From NCBI GenBank assembly GCA_036732565.1, contig DAINCF010000004.1, positions 1 to 46,087 on the forward strand: 46,087 nucleotides of DNA, in the 5' to 3' direction. This document shows positions 9,100-16,590 of this stretch, piece after piece; position 1 is the first letter of the stretch, and every line of letters begins with the position of its first letter. The notes under the pieces were generated by a model. That model did no database searches. It was not told where the DNA came from and worked only from the letters and a program-made list of their open reading frames with translations. Origin of the DNA: JAIVJN01 sp036732565 (lineage in GTDB: Bacteria > Acidobacteriota > Vicinamibacteria > Vicinamibacterales > UBA2999). A program made the translations under genes and the position numbers.

Positions 9100-9786
9100 C
9101 TACTGAGGAAAGTCAAACGCCCAGGGCCTCCGCCGTTCCGGGCCGACTTCGCCGTCGGGGACGAGGCCCCGAAGGATCTTGAAAGCATCACCGCCGCAAC
9201 GGTCTGCGGGCCATAGAGGCCATCGATCTGCTCAGATGAGTTCCTACCGCTCTGAGCGCGCGCTGGACGTCACGGACGATGACGCCGCGCATCAAGGGAT
9301 TCGTGAGTCGCAGGATGAGCAGCGGCGGCGTGACGACCATGTCGGCGTCGGACTGTGTGTACTCCACGCCTGGAGGCACAAAAATGCCGGCGTCCCAACG
9401 ACGACCAGCGAGCTGTCCGCGGATCACTCCCGCCGCGGATGAGTGGGTTTCCACGGTGCCGCCCATCCCGTCGGAAAGACGATGTGCCGATGAGACTCTT
9501 CTGGGATACCAAATCAGCGCCGCTCCCGCGGTCTGTGCGGCAATCGAGACGATCACCGGTCGCCCGATCGAGGCAGCATTCCGTTACCAGAAGCCGGTGT
9601 AGGCATCGGCCGAAGCGGGACTGCCGTTGTTGTCCGAGCATCCATACACGACAAGGAATTCAGCGCAGTCGCAGGGGCCGCGCCACGCACTGTTGTTCTT
9701 GGGGACCAGGGCACCTAGCAGCTGGTGGCTTTCTATTGAGTGTACAGGCTGCCGGAACAGGCTTTTAGCCAGTCTACTTCGCCCAT
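9100..9786 (-). pseudogene. Decayed NlpC/CHAP-like plus peptidoglycan-binding-domain gene
   Basis: Pieces of one gene can be read on the minus strand in different frames. It begins MGEVDWLKACSG at 9786, overlapping the stop of the TIR-like gene, then shifts to a frame with RGPCDCAEF and YGCSDNNG, which fits a cysteine-peptidase-like core. Next come DGMGGTVETHSS, AGVIRGQLAGRRWDAGI and a peptidoglycan-binding start (LTNPLMRG, VQRALRAVG). Two further frames carry IDGLYGPQTVAAV and GLVPDGEVGPE before the stop at 9100-9102. At least two or three frameshifts, an in-frame stop and a probable internal deletion separate these pieces. It was the second gene of the TIR-like, NlpC, patatin, SLOG set. The exact enzyme class is uncertain. 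Confidence 0.65.
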
Positions 9787-10324
9787 GACGGTTTCCTGAA
9801 AAGGAACGGGTTCCGTTTCTCCGGCAGAACGGCAGTGTCGCCTACGAGGTCGTAGACGCTCCTGTAGACGTCGTAGAAGTACCAGTCATTAGGCTGACCG
9901 GCTTGGAGAGGATCGCGACGCCACGGCTTAAGGCTTCGGCGCCGATGCAAGATGAGAAGGGGATGAACAACCCTCCCCTGCCGGCAAAGAACTCCGGACA
10001 CCGAATGTCCCTGAACCGGTAGTTATTGAGATTCATGCCGATCAGACGGCACCCCTTTTCGATCGAAACTTCGACCTCCGGCTTGACGAAGTCGGTCTTC
10101 TGCCAAGTGTCGGCGCCGATCAAGAGAATGAACGTGTCCAATCGACGGATCTTGTTTCAGCAGACGGTCCTGATGTAGTACGGGTTTCTTGGAGTTAATC
10201 TCCTCATCAGCTGGAAATCGGCGAAGTTGAAATCGATGTGCTCGTTCTCGTTCCACATCATCGCGTTGCGGTAGTAGTGAATGTCGGCGCTGCTGAAGCT
10301 CACGAAGGTGCGCGGCAGATCCAT
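9774..10324 (-). pseudogene. TIR-like (DUF1863/ThsB-type) gene broken by a stop and a frameshift
   Basis: The frame starts MDLPRTFVSFSSADIHYYR at 10324 and continues with DFNFADFQLMRR and NPYYIRTVC. It meets TGA at 10157-10159, and then in the same frame reads NKIRRLDTFILLIGADTW, KPEVEVSIEKGCRLIGMNLNN and GLFIPFSS. Near 9930 the conserved continuation KPWRRDPLQ, NDWYFYDV, DLVGDTAVLPEKRNP moves to another frame and ends at 9774. One nonsense codon and one frameshift thus interrupt a TIR-like domain of the DUF1863 type, whose relatives include ThsB of Thoeris. It is the first gene of the minus-strand set ending in patatin and SLOG, so it may have been their signal producer. Confidence 0.75.
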
Positions 10325-10617
10325 TTCGCCGGTAGATGGTATCCGCATGCGCAGGGCGAATTCAACTCGCATCGAACGGTGTGGAATGAGATCACTCTCT
10401 CCGATGGCGGAGCACAAATAGCAGCTAAACCGCTAACCATATACTGTTCTTCCGCGTGTTCAGCAGTGGCAGAGAGCAGTTCCTCCAAGATGCTTGGCTG
10501 CTTGACCCAATGGACGCGCAGGTGGGTACGACGGCGCCCGCCGGATCTGCTCGCCGGGAGCGGGGTTTCTACGTCTCCTCCTCAGCGAGGTCGCAATCGT
10601 CTCTTTTGGAGTCGCAG

Positions 10618-13600
10618 ATGCGCTTGCACGAGAAGGCACGGTTGTTGGTGAAGCGGTGGCGCGGAACGCCGACAGTCGGCGAGGTCCATGCATTCATCTC
10701 ATATAGCCACAAGAGCGATAAGGATCTCGCCAAGTCGCTAGAGCGCGTGCTGTGGACATTCGGGCGAAAGTGGTACGCGTTGAGAGGTGTTCGGACCTAC
10801 CGGGACGACACGAACCTTGCCGCCGAACCCGATTTTTGGCCGGCCATCGAGCAAGCAGTTCGGCAGTCCCGTTGTCTGGTGCTAATGGCATCACCCGAGT
10901 CGGCTGGTTCCACATGGGTGGCCCGCGAGATTGCTGCAGCCATCGACGAGCATGGCATTGAAGGCCTGTGCATAGTTCAGACCGCTGGTCTCTTGCCGTG
11001 GACCGATGGCATCGGTGGGGCTGCGCTGAAGGGCAATCCAGAGGCCGCCATCAGTCAGGATGCTTGGTCTCTCTTTTCGGACGCCGGCGCTACACCCTTG
11101 GTAGTCGATCTTCGCGCCCACAGGGGACAATCGGATCGCCTCAGGCGACGTGATTCCGATTACCTCAGTCGAGCGGCATCCATCGCCGCGAAAGTTCTCG
11201 GTCGAGACAAGGAGGCAGTGTGGGGAGACCACTACCGAGCGCAGAAACTGAGGGCCGCCGCGCTCTTCCTAAGTGTGTGTGTGCTTCTGACGCTCGTGGT
11301 GGGATTGATGTGGGTGGCCAGTATAGCCACCTCCCGAGCTCGAACGGCTCTCTCCAGGCAGCTGGCAGCCGAGGCGCTTGAGGAAGAGCGGAGCGACCGG
11401 ACCAGAGCATCTCTGCTCCTCGCCACCGCCTCCCTGCGGACTGAAGATACTGCAGAGGCGCGCAGAAGCTTGGTCAATACGCTCAACAGACAGCCTCGGC
11501 TGGCCGGAGTGCTCCCCTCTCTAGGTACTGTCGCAAGGAATTTGAAATTCAGCCGCGCTTCAAACGTCATTGGCGCAGAACTGTCGGCGACCGACGTCGC
11601 GGTCTGGGACGTCGAACACAAGCGTGTTATCGACACGATCCGAATGCCACAAGGCTACACGAAGCCTATTGACGGGCTCGATTTTGACGAGTCCGGACGG
11701 GTCTTATTCATTCGCCTATTTCAGGCGGCTACGGACGGCGCTCACACCTACCAAGCATTTGCATGGCAGTTCGGATCTCCTGCATCTCGTCTCAAGAGGA
11801 TTGGGAAGTCTGACCAGCTGATGGCGACATACTCGAGTGGCCGGAACATCGTAGTTCTCGTCGAGGGCGATGGTGAAATCGGATTTTGGGACTTGACGCG
11901 CGGCGTATCCGTGGGCAGCCGGCAACTGCCGATCCGCTTTGTTCCTGCCGGCGCCTCGTTTTCAAGCGACGGTCAGAGGATCGCGCTATGGTCCTCGACT
12001 ATCCGAAACACTGTCGCGCTCTGCTCAATAGCTCCACCGACACCATCGTGCCACACCGTCTCAATCGACTCGAACTCCACATTGGTGTCGAACGCGATTC
12101 TCCGCTTCGATGGCAGCTTGCTCTTGCGTCTGGCCGATGGCCGAATGGGCTACTGGAACGCAGGACGTGATTCCGCAACTGTCGACTTGCTGGTCAGCTC
12201 AGACTCTTCTGCCGTTGACTGCATCTCGTTTCTGAACGACGGAACTTTCATCGCAGCCCATGCGTCTGGCCGGATTCTGCGGTGGGATCTCAGGGCCGGA
12301 CGTGATCCCGTAGAGTTGGGCAACGTCGTGCGTGGTTCTCGTCCCATTCAATGTGGAGACGGATCTGAACTGATCCAGACACCACAGATTGACGAGGCCG
12401 GGCATCAGCCACGCTCGGTGCTGTGGCGCGTCACGGACGCCGGATCCGGACTTGAACTCGTCGCACAGTTGGATGCGCCAGGCGCACGAGTCGACCTGAA
12501 CTCTCGCTGGGCGATGTCTTACGGGACCGCCACTCCCGCGTTGTTTGAAATGTCTGGATCGAAACGGGCTGAACTGATTCCCACGGGTCAGGCTGTATTC
12601 AGTCCAGACGGCGAATGGCTAGCCGTCGGAAAGCTGTCCGGCGATATCGTGATTCTGAATCTCGGCGAACGGACGACGCTTGGCGTTGAATATCTCGATT
12701 GCGGCCATCCGAGCTTGGTGTCTTCGAACGCGGTAATGAGTCCTGATGGTGAAACAGTTGCATGTTCGGTCGGAGACGGATCTATCGCAGCGTTCGACTC
12801 GACGACGGGACGTCTCTTGTGGTCAGTCAGGCCTCCTCTGTACGTGGGGCAACCACTTCTTGCCTTTAGCCCAGATGGTCGGAGGCTGGCCGCCGCGGGT
12901 TCTGCATTAGTGATCCTTGACGCGAAGTCCGGGGCGCAGATCGGCGATGGCATCATCGAAGGCGTTGCTTGGCCCAAGCGCGTCACGTTCAGCGTCGATG
13001 GCCGATCCTTGGTGCTGCGAAGTTACTCCAGCAATCCGGACGGCGATGACCGTGCCAATGTTGCCCTGATCGACCTTGACGCGTCACCGCCATCGATCAA
13101 GACACAAGACAGCTCGCTACCAATGCGTGGCGAAATCAATGGCACCGGCCTCATGCTCCAGGTGCCACGCCTACCCAGTCTACTGGTGAACACTCAATTC
13201 ACCCCTGAGTTTCCGTCAGTGCAACTCGGCGTTCCGATCTCGGCCCCCGTTAATGTCGAGCTCTCGCTTGCGACTTCAAGTGCGGCGTTTCATCCTTACG
13301 AGTCCATCGTGGCTGCTGGTTTGAGAAGCGGAGCAATCGAATTCAAAGCCGGCACGGACAACGCGGAGGCTCGAAGCATCATCCGCCCGCCTATGCCAGG
13401 AAGCGCAAACGTGACCAGCTTGGCCTTTGCCGGCACCGGCGACCGGCTGGCCGCTTCGTACAGTCTTTACGATAACCAGCAGGCATTCGCTGTCGTGTGG
13501 GACGTTGCCCGAGCACGGCAGGACTTGCCACTCGTTGATTTGGGGCGAGCGCAAGGTCCGAAGGTCGCTATTTCCAACGACGGCCGGACGCTACTGACAG

Positions 13601-13791
13601 TCGCAGGTGCGATTCGTACTTGGCGTATCGATCCGACCGCATGGATTCTCGAGGCATGTGAATTGCTCGGGGTGACGCAGCCGGAAACCGACGACTGGCG
13701 TCGTTTGCAGGACTCCGGCGCGGAAGATCCATGTGCGCCCAAGAGTCGCTGGCGGGGTCTCGGGACTCTCCTTGGAGGCAGGCTGTTCTAG
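10618..13791 (+). CDS. TIR, membrane-span, WD40-repeat protein
   Basis: A 1057-residue protein. Residues about 22-180 are a TIR domain (HAFISYSHKSDKDLAKSL, VRTYRDDTNLAAEPDFW, STWVAREIA, with W100 and E104 as the WxxxE pair). A hydrophobic span follows at about 213-236, then a helical stretch and a long WD40-like propeller region (about 290-1000) with repeated SPDG and SNDG turns. The end carries the WILEACELLG...DDW...C pattern usual at the C-terminus of this architecture, so little seems lost. ATG 10618 is chosen because GGAG lies six bases upstream; the frame is open back to 10456. The stop codon TAG at 13789-13791 is formed by the TA target site and first base of an inverted-repeat element. 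The expected role is NAD cleavage controlled by the propeller sensor. Confidence 0.88.
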   Translation: MRLHEKARLLVKRWRGTPTVGEVHAFISYSHKSDKDLAKSLERVLWTFGRKWYALRGVRTYRDDTNLAAEPDFWPAIEQAVRQSRCLVLMASPESAGSTWVAREIAAAIDEHGIEGLCIVQTAGLLPWTDGIGGAALKGNPEAAISQDAWSLFSDAGATPLVVDLRAHRGQSDRLRRRDSDYLSRAASIAAKVLGRDKEAVWGDHYRAQKLRAAALFLSVCVLLTLVVGLMWVASIATSRARTALSRQLAAEALEEERSDRTRASLLLATASLRTEDTAEARRSLVNTLNRQPRLAGVLPSLGTVARNLKFSRASNVIGAELSATDVAVWDVEHKRVIDTIRMPQGYTKPIDGLDFDESGRVLFIRLFQAATDGAHTYQAFAWQFGSPASRLKRIGKSDQLMATYSSGRNIVVLVEGDGEIGFWDLTRGVSVGSRQLPIRFVPAGASFSSDGQRIALWSSTIRNTVALCSIAPPTPSCHTVSIDSNSTLVSNAILRFDGSLLLRLADGRMGYWNAGRDSATVDLLVSSDSSAVDCISFLNDGTFIAAHASGRILRWDLRAGRDPVELGNVVRGSRPIQCGDGSELIQTPQIDEAGHQPRSVLWRVTDAGSGLELVAQLDAPGARVDLNSRWAMSYGTATPALFEMSGSKRAELIPTGQAVFSPDGEWLAVGKLSGDIVILNLGERTTLGVEYLDCGHPSLVSSNAVMSPDGETVACSVGDGSIAAFDSTTGRLLWSVRPPLYVGQPLLAFSPDGRRLAAAGSALVILDAKSGAQIGDGIIEGVAWPKRVTFSVDGRSLVLRSYSSNPDGDDRANVALIDLDASPPSIKTQDSSLPMRGEINGTGLMLQVPRLPSLLVNTQFTPEFPSVQLGVPISAPVNVELSLATSSAAFHPYESIVAAGLRSGAIEFKAGTDNAEARSIIRPPMPGSANVTSLAFAGTGDRLAASYSLYDNQQAFAVVWDVARARQDLPLVDLGRAQGPKVAISNDGRTLLTVAGAIRTWRIDPTAWILEACELLGVTQPETDDWRRLQDSGAEDPCAPKSRWRGLGTLLGGRLF

Positions 13792-13952
13792 TCCCCTGGA
13801 AGCGTGATGCCTTGCACAAGTCCCGGAGCGCGGCGCCCGGATGGCCAGGCGCGAAGAGGGAGCATATTGGGCATATGTGAGCGATGAGCAACGCCGCCAG
13901 CCGGGATGCCCCGCCCGGGAATTGTGTGAGGCATCACGTTTCCAGGGGACTA
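13789..13952. mobile_element. MITE-like element with long terminal inverted repeats
   Basis: The element occupies 13791-13950, begins GTCCCCTGGAAGCGTGATGC and ends with its near-complement. Over the outer 38 positions the two arms match at 34. TA flanks both ends (13789-13790 and 13951-13952), as expected for a TA target duplication of IS630/Tc1-mariner-type transposition. It holds no coding capacity. Its insertion directly at the end of the TIR-WD40 gene supplies that gene's stop codon. A REP-like structured repeat is an alternative reading. Confidence 0.7.
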
Positions 13953-14336
13953 AGATTAGCAGCCCGTGGTGAAACGCAGGGCCGCATCCAAGCCTATGTC
14001 GTTGGCGGGCAAAGCGAAGACTGCTGAAGCGTCCATCCTCATGGGCCGCGGCGGGTTGGTCGTGAAATTTGCGTCGCAGGGCACAAAGCGAGACACGAGT
14101 CGATGTGCCACGGAACGGGCGGCGACGTAGACCAAGTATCGTCCGGAAGCGGCGCCGCTAACCGCCGTTGCGGCGGAGTGTCAACCCAATCAGGACACAG
14201 TGACCCAGCCGCATGCGTGCCTCCTGTGCCACATTAGACCATCGAAGATCGCCCATAGTTTGAGAGTTGGTACATCGAGGAGCGTCTCACCACATCAGGT
14301 GTTGGTCAGTCCCTCCTAGTCGCAAGTGGCGAGCAT
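13953..14336. other. Gap between defence island and sigma/anti-sigma pair
   Basis: About 385 bp with no supported gene, repeat or regulatory site that I can see. It separates the TIR island from the conjugation module. Confidence 0.5.
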
Positions 14337-15038
14337 TCAGCGCTGTGGACGGACAGTAGCTGGATACACTCGCCAATCGTCGCCCCGGTGCCGGACCGCA
14401 ATGAGGTGTCCTCCTGCGGCGAGAGGTCTTAGGTCCAATTGGGCAGTCAGCGTCGTCACGAAATCCCGGATTGTCGCATTGCCCTGCGTCGAAACCAGCG
14501 GCTGCCGTTCGACGTCGAGGATTTGAAGGTCATATTGGCCTGGCTCCGAACCAACGGGCAAGAGGAGCGTCAGGCCCAACACACCGTGCGGAAGTTCGAG
14601 CGGTGGCGGATCCAGTGCCGATGGACTTCGGGTGACCGGGTATGGCTGCAGGTCCAGCGTCACCTGTATGGTCGCCGGTGCCTCGGTCGTGGCCGGCGTC
14701 GCATCTCGCCCTGCGACTAGCCACCACACTCCTGCCACCGCCACGAGAACAAGGGCAGCGGCGGCCACCAGCCACCAGCGACGCGCCGGGCGGTCGTGCG
14801 ACGCCATCAGGTGCGCCCGCTGCATGTCGCGGACTTCGACGTAGCATGGCGAGCATTCCAGCAGATGCTCGTACGCTGGGTCCTCAATCGGACGCTCGCG
14901 GCGCGAGAGCGCCACAAGGACATCGTGCGGCGGACAGCCCTGCCTCGCCGGATTCGGATTCGCGCCTCGGAGGACTTCGTCGAGCTCGTCCCCGAACCCG
15001 AGCGCCGCCACGTCAGGAGGGTGACTCGGTTTCGCCAT
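14337..15038 (-). CDS. Putative membrane anti-sigma factor
   Basis: A 233-residue protein. Its cytoplasmic N-terminus (about 1-85) contains EHLLECSPC, the HxxxCxxC spacing of zinc-binding anti-sigma domains. One membrane span lies near 88-108 (VAAAALVLVAVAGVWWLV). The rest, about 120 residues, would be periplasmic and has a beta-rich carboxypeptidase-like look without a family I can name. Its start overlaps the end of the sigma-factor gene by 26 bp, which supports a sigma/anti-sigma pair with coupled translation. Such pairs hold the sigma factor inactive until a signal arrives. Position next to the conjugation operon suggests, but does not prove, control of transfer genes. Confidence 0.72.
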   Translation of the reverse strand: MAKPSHPPDVAALGFGDELDEVLRGANPNPARQGCPPHDVLVALSRRERPIEDPAYEHLLECSPCYVEVRDMQRAHLMASHDRPARRWWLVAAAALVLVAVAGVWWLVAGRDATPATTEAPATIQVTLDLQPYPVTRSPSALDPPPLELPHGVLGLTLLLPVGSEPGQYDLQILDVERQPLVSTQGNATIRDFVTTLTAQLDLRPLAAGGHLIAVRHRGDDWRVYPATVRPQR

Positions 15039-15672
15039 CGGGGTGCTCGCTCAAAGGTGCAAGTGGTTGTGGCCCGGCAGCCGGAGCGCTGGGTCCGCCT
15101 ACCGGCGCAGTCTGTTTCGGCTCTGAGTGTTGAACGCCGACGACGCGTCGAATCTTTTCTTTGGCGTGAAAGAACAACATATCGACGGCATTGACCGTGG
15201 TGCCACGCCGCCGCGCGATCTCCTGACTCGAGAATCCCATGAACTTCCAGAGGTACACCCGCTGCTCGTCCCGTGTGAGCATGGAGAGCAATTCCCGCAG
15301 GAAGATGTTCCGCTCGATCTGCTCGGCTGACCCCTCGAGTGCGGCCACTCGAGACAGTACGGCTTCGCTGGCGTCTGCACCAAGGGTGCGCTGGAGAAGG
15401 CGGCCGGGGCCCTGTCGAAGCCGCGACATTGCGATGCTGCGAATCGTGACCCAGGCATAGCCGTTGATCTTCTCGATGGGGCCAGTGCGCTCCTCGCGGA
15501 CAACAAGGCGTCGGCCGGCTTCCTCGAGGACCTCGACTTGCGCCACTTCGTCCTGAAGGGCAGGGAACTCCCGGCGCAAGCGAGGCAGTAGTCGATTGAG
15601 CACGCCCTCGATGGGCGCGCCGAATGGCTTACCGTTACCGTCGAGCAGCCCGAGCTTCCGCACGTGCTCCAT
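15013..15672 (-). CDS. Sigma-70 family (ECF-like) RNA polymerase sigma factor
   Basis: A 219-residue protein. The region about 75-90 (YAWVTIRSIAMSRLRQ) fits the end of sigma region 2. Residues about 128-180 (LSMLTRDEQRVYLWKFMGFSSQEIARRRGTTVNAVDML, split here by description) form a region-4 helix-turn-helix. A proline-rich tail of about 35 residues follows. It would direct RNA polymerase to its own promoters, probably under control of the anti-sigma protein encoded just downstream in an overlapping frame. It is transcribed away from virB2. The ATG at 15672 is the only well-placed start before the fold. Confidence 0.82.
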   Translation of the reverse strand: MEHVRKLGLLDGNGKPFGAPIEGVLNRLLPRLRREFPALQDEVAQVEVLEEAGRRLVVREERTGPIEKINGYAWVTIRSIAMSRLRQGPGRLLQRTLGADASEAVLSRVAALEGSAEQIERNIFLRELLSMLTRDEQRVYLWKFMGFSSQEIARRRGTTVNAVDMLFFHAKEKIRRVVGVQHSEPKQTAPVGGPSAPAAGPQPLAPLSEHPDGETESPS

Positions 15673-15965
15673 CTACATCCCCGTCAGATGGCGCCGGAGG
15701 ATGCGCCTCGCTTCACGTGACACGAGCGCCAGCGTGGATCATCGGCCGGGGAGCCGAGCCTAGAAAGATTCTGGTCTCAATCAGCGTTCGATCCACCAGA
15801 GGACGTCGTGCGGGAAGACGTCACGTGATCGAAGTCGGAAAATGCGTGCGGTCTGGCGCCTCGCAACTGGCGTGATTCCGAACCCATCATCGCGCCGCCC
15901 ATACCGACTGTCAACCACTCCCTTGCACCCTCCCGCACGCGAGATTTCCCGCAGGAGGTGTGTCG
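15673..15965. promoter_or_regulatory. Divergent intergenic region between sigma gene and T4SS operon
   Basis: This 293-bp stretch separates the minus-strand sigma gene from the plus-strand virB2 and must hold both promoters. A strong ribosome site (AGGAGG at 15953-15958) precedes the virB2 ATG. I could not pick promoter boxes with confidence. Confidence 0.5.
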
Positions 15966-16259
15966 ATGGCCGACCGCTCTGTGTCCATGCGTGTTCGGCA
16001 GTTCCTGGCGTTGGCAGCCAGCGCCGTGCTGCTGTTCCCAAGCGTCCTCTTAGCCCAGTCACCATGGGAACGCGCTGCCGGCAACCTCGAGCGTACGTTC
16101 ACCGGCCCGCTCGCCCGGTCACTCGCCCTGGTCGCGATCGTCATCGGCGGCCTGCTCTTCATGTTCGGCGAGGGCGGCGCCAAGCGGCAGATCTCCGGCA
16201 TTGTTTTCGGCGGTGGCTTGGCACTGTTCGCCACCCAGTTCCTGACTTGGCTCTTCTGA
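15966..16259 (+). CDS. virB2: VirB2/TrbC-like conjugative pilin
   Basis: A 97-residue protein with a long N-terminal signal (about residues 1-31, ending in a VLLAQ-type cleavage site) and two hydrophobic spans (about 50-70 and 78-95) separated by a short loop GEGGAKRQ, the classic layout of VirB2/TrbC pilins. It is processed and assembled into the conjugative pilus. ATG 15966 is chosen over the in-frame GTG at 15960 because AGGAGG lies seven bases upstream. It is the first gene of the type IV secretion operon. Confidence 0.88.
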   Translation: MADRSVSMRVRQFLALAASAVLLFPSVLLAQSPWERAAGNLERTFTGPLARSLALVAIVIGGLLFMFGEGGAKRQISGIVFGGGLALFATQFLTWLF

Positions 16260-16293
16260 TTTCGAAGCGCATGGCGCTTCGACGAGGCTCCGA

Positions 16294-16590
16294 ATGCCGG
16301 AAGGTCCCACGTACCGTCCCGTGTGCAAGGCACTGCATCGCCCACTAACGCTGTGCGGCATCGACCGCCGGCTCTTCTTCCTCGCACTTCTGCTCGGCGC
16401 CGCGACGTTCAACCTCTTCTACTCGTTCCTGGCTGGCTTAATCGTCTTCGCCGGCCTGTACGGCTTCGGCCTCTGGGCCACGCATCGCGACCCGGACATG
16501 CTCCGCATCCTGTTTGCGTCGTCGCGTGCGCGACGGCGGTATGACCCCGGCAAGCACGCCCGTGTCGACATCGAGGTGAGCGCGTGCTGA
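16294..16590 (+). CDS. virB3: VirB3/TrbD-like inner-membrane protein
   Basis: A 98-residue protein with the short N-terminal PVCKALHRPLTLCGIDRR block and two adjacent hydrophobic segments (about 28-60), as in VirB3/TrbD, followed by the HRDPDMLRIL motif common to the family. VirB3 is an inner-membrane partner of the VirB4 ATPase. It lies 34 bp after virB2 and overlaps the start of virB4 by 7 bp, consistent with translational coupling. Confidence 0.85.
   Translation: MPEGPTYRPVCKALHRPLTLCGIDRRLFFLALLLGAATFNLFYSFLAGLIVFAGLYGFGLWATHRDPDMLRILFASSRARRRYDPGKHARVDIEVSAC

Noticed and set aside
10157..10159. In-frame TGA as a selenocysteine codon in the TIR-like gene
   Set aside because: A second lesion (frameshift near 9930) is present, no SECIS-like hairpin was seen just downstream, and the family has no known selenocysteine.
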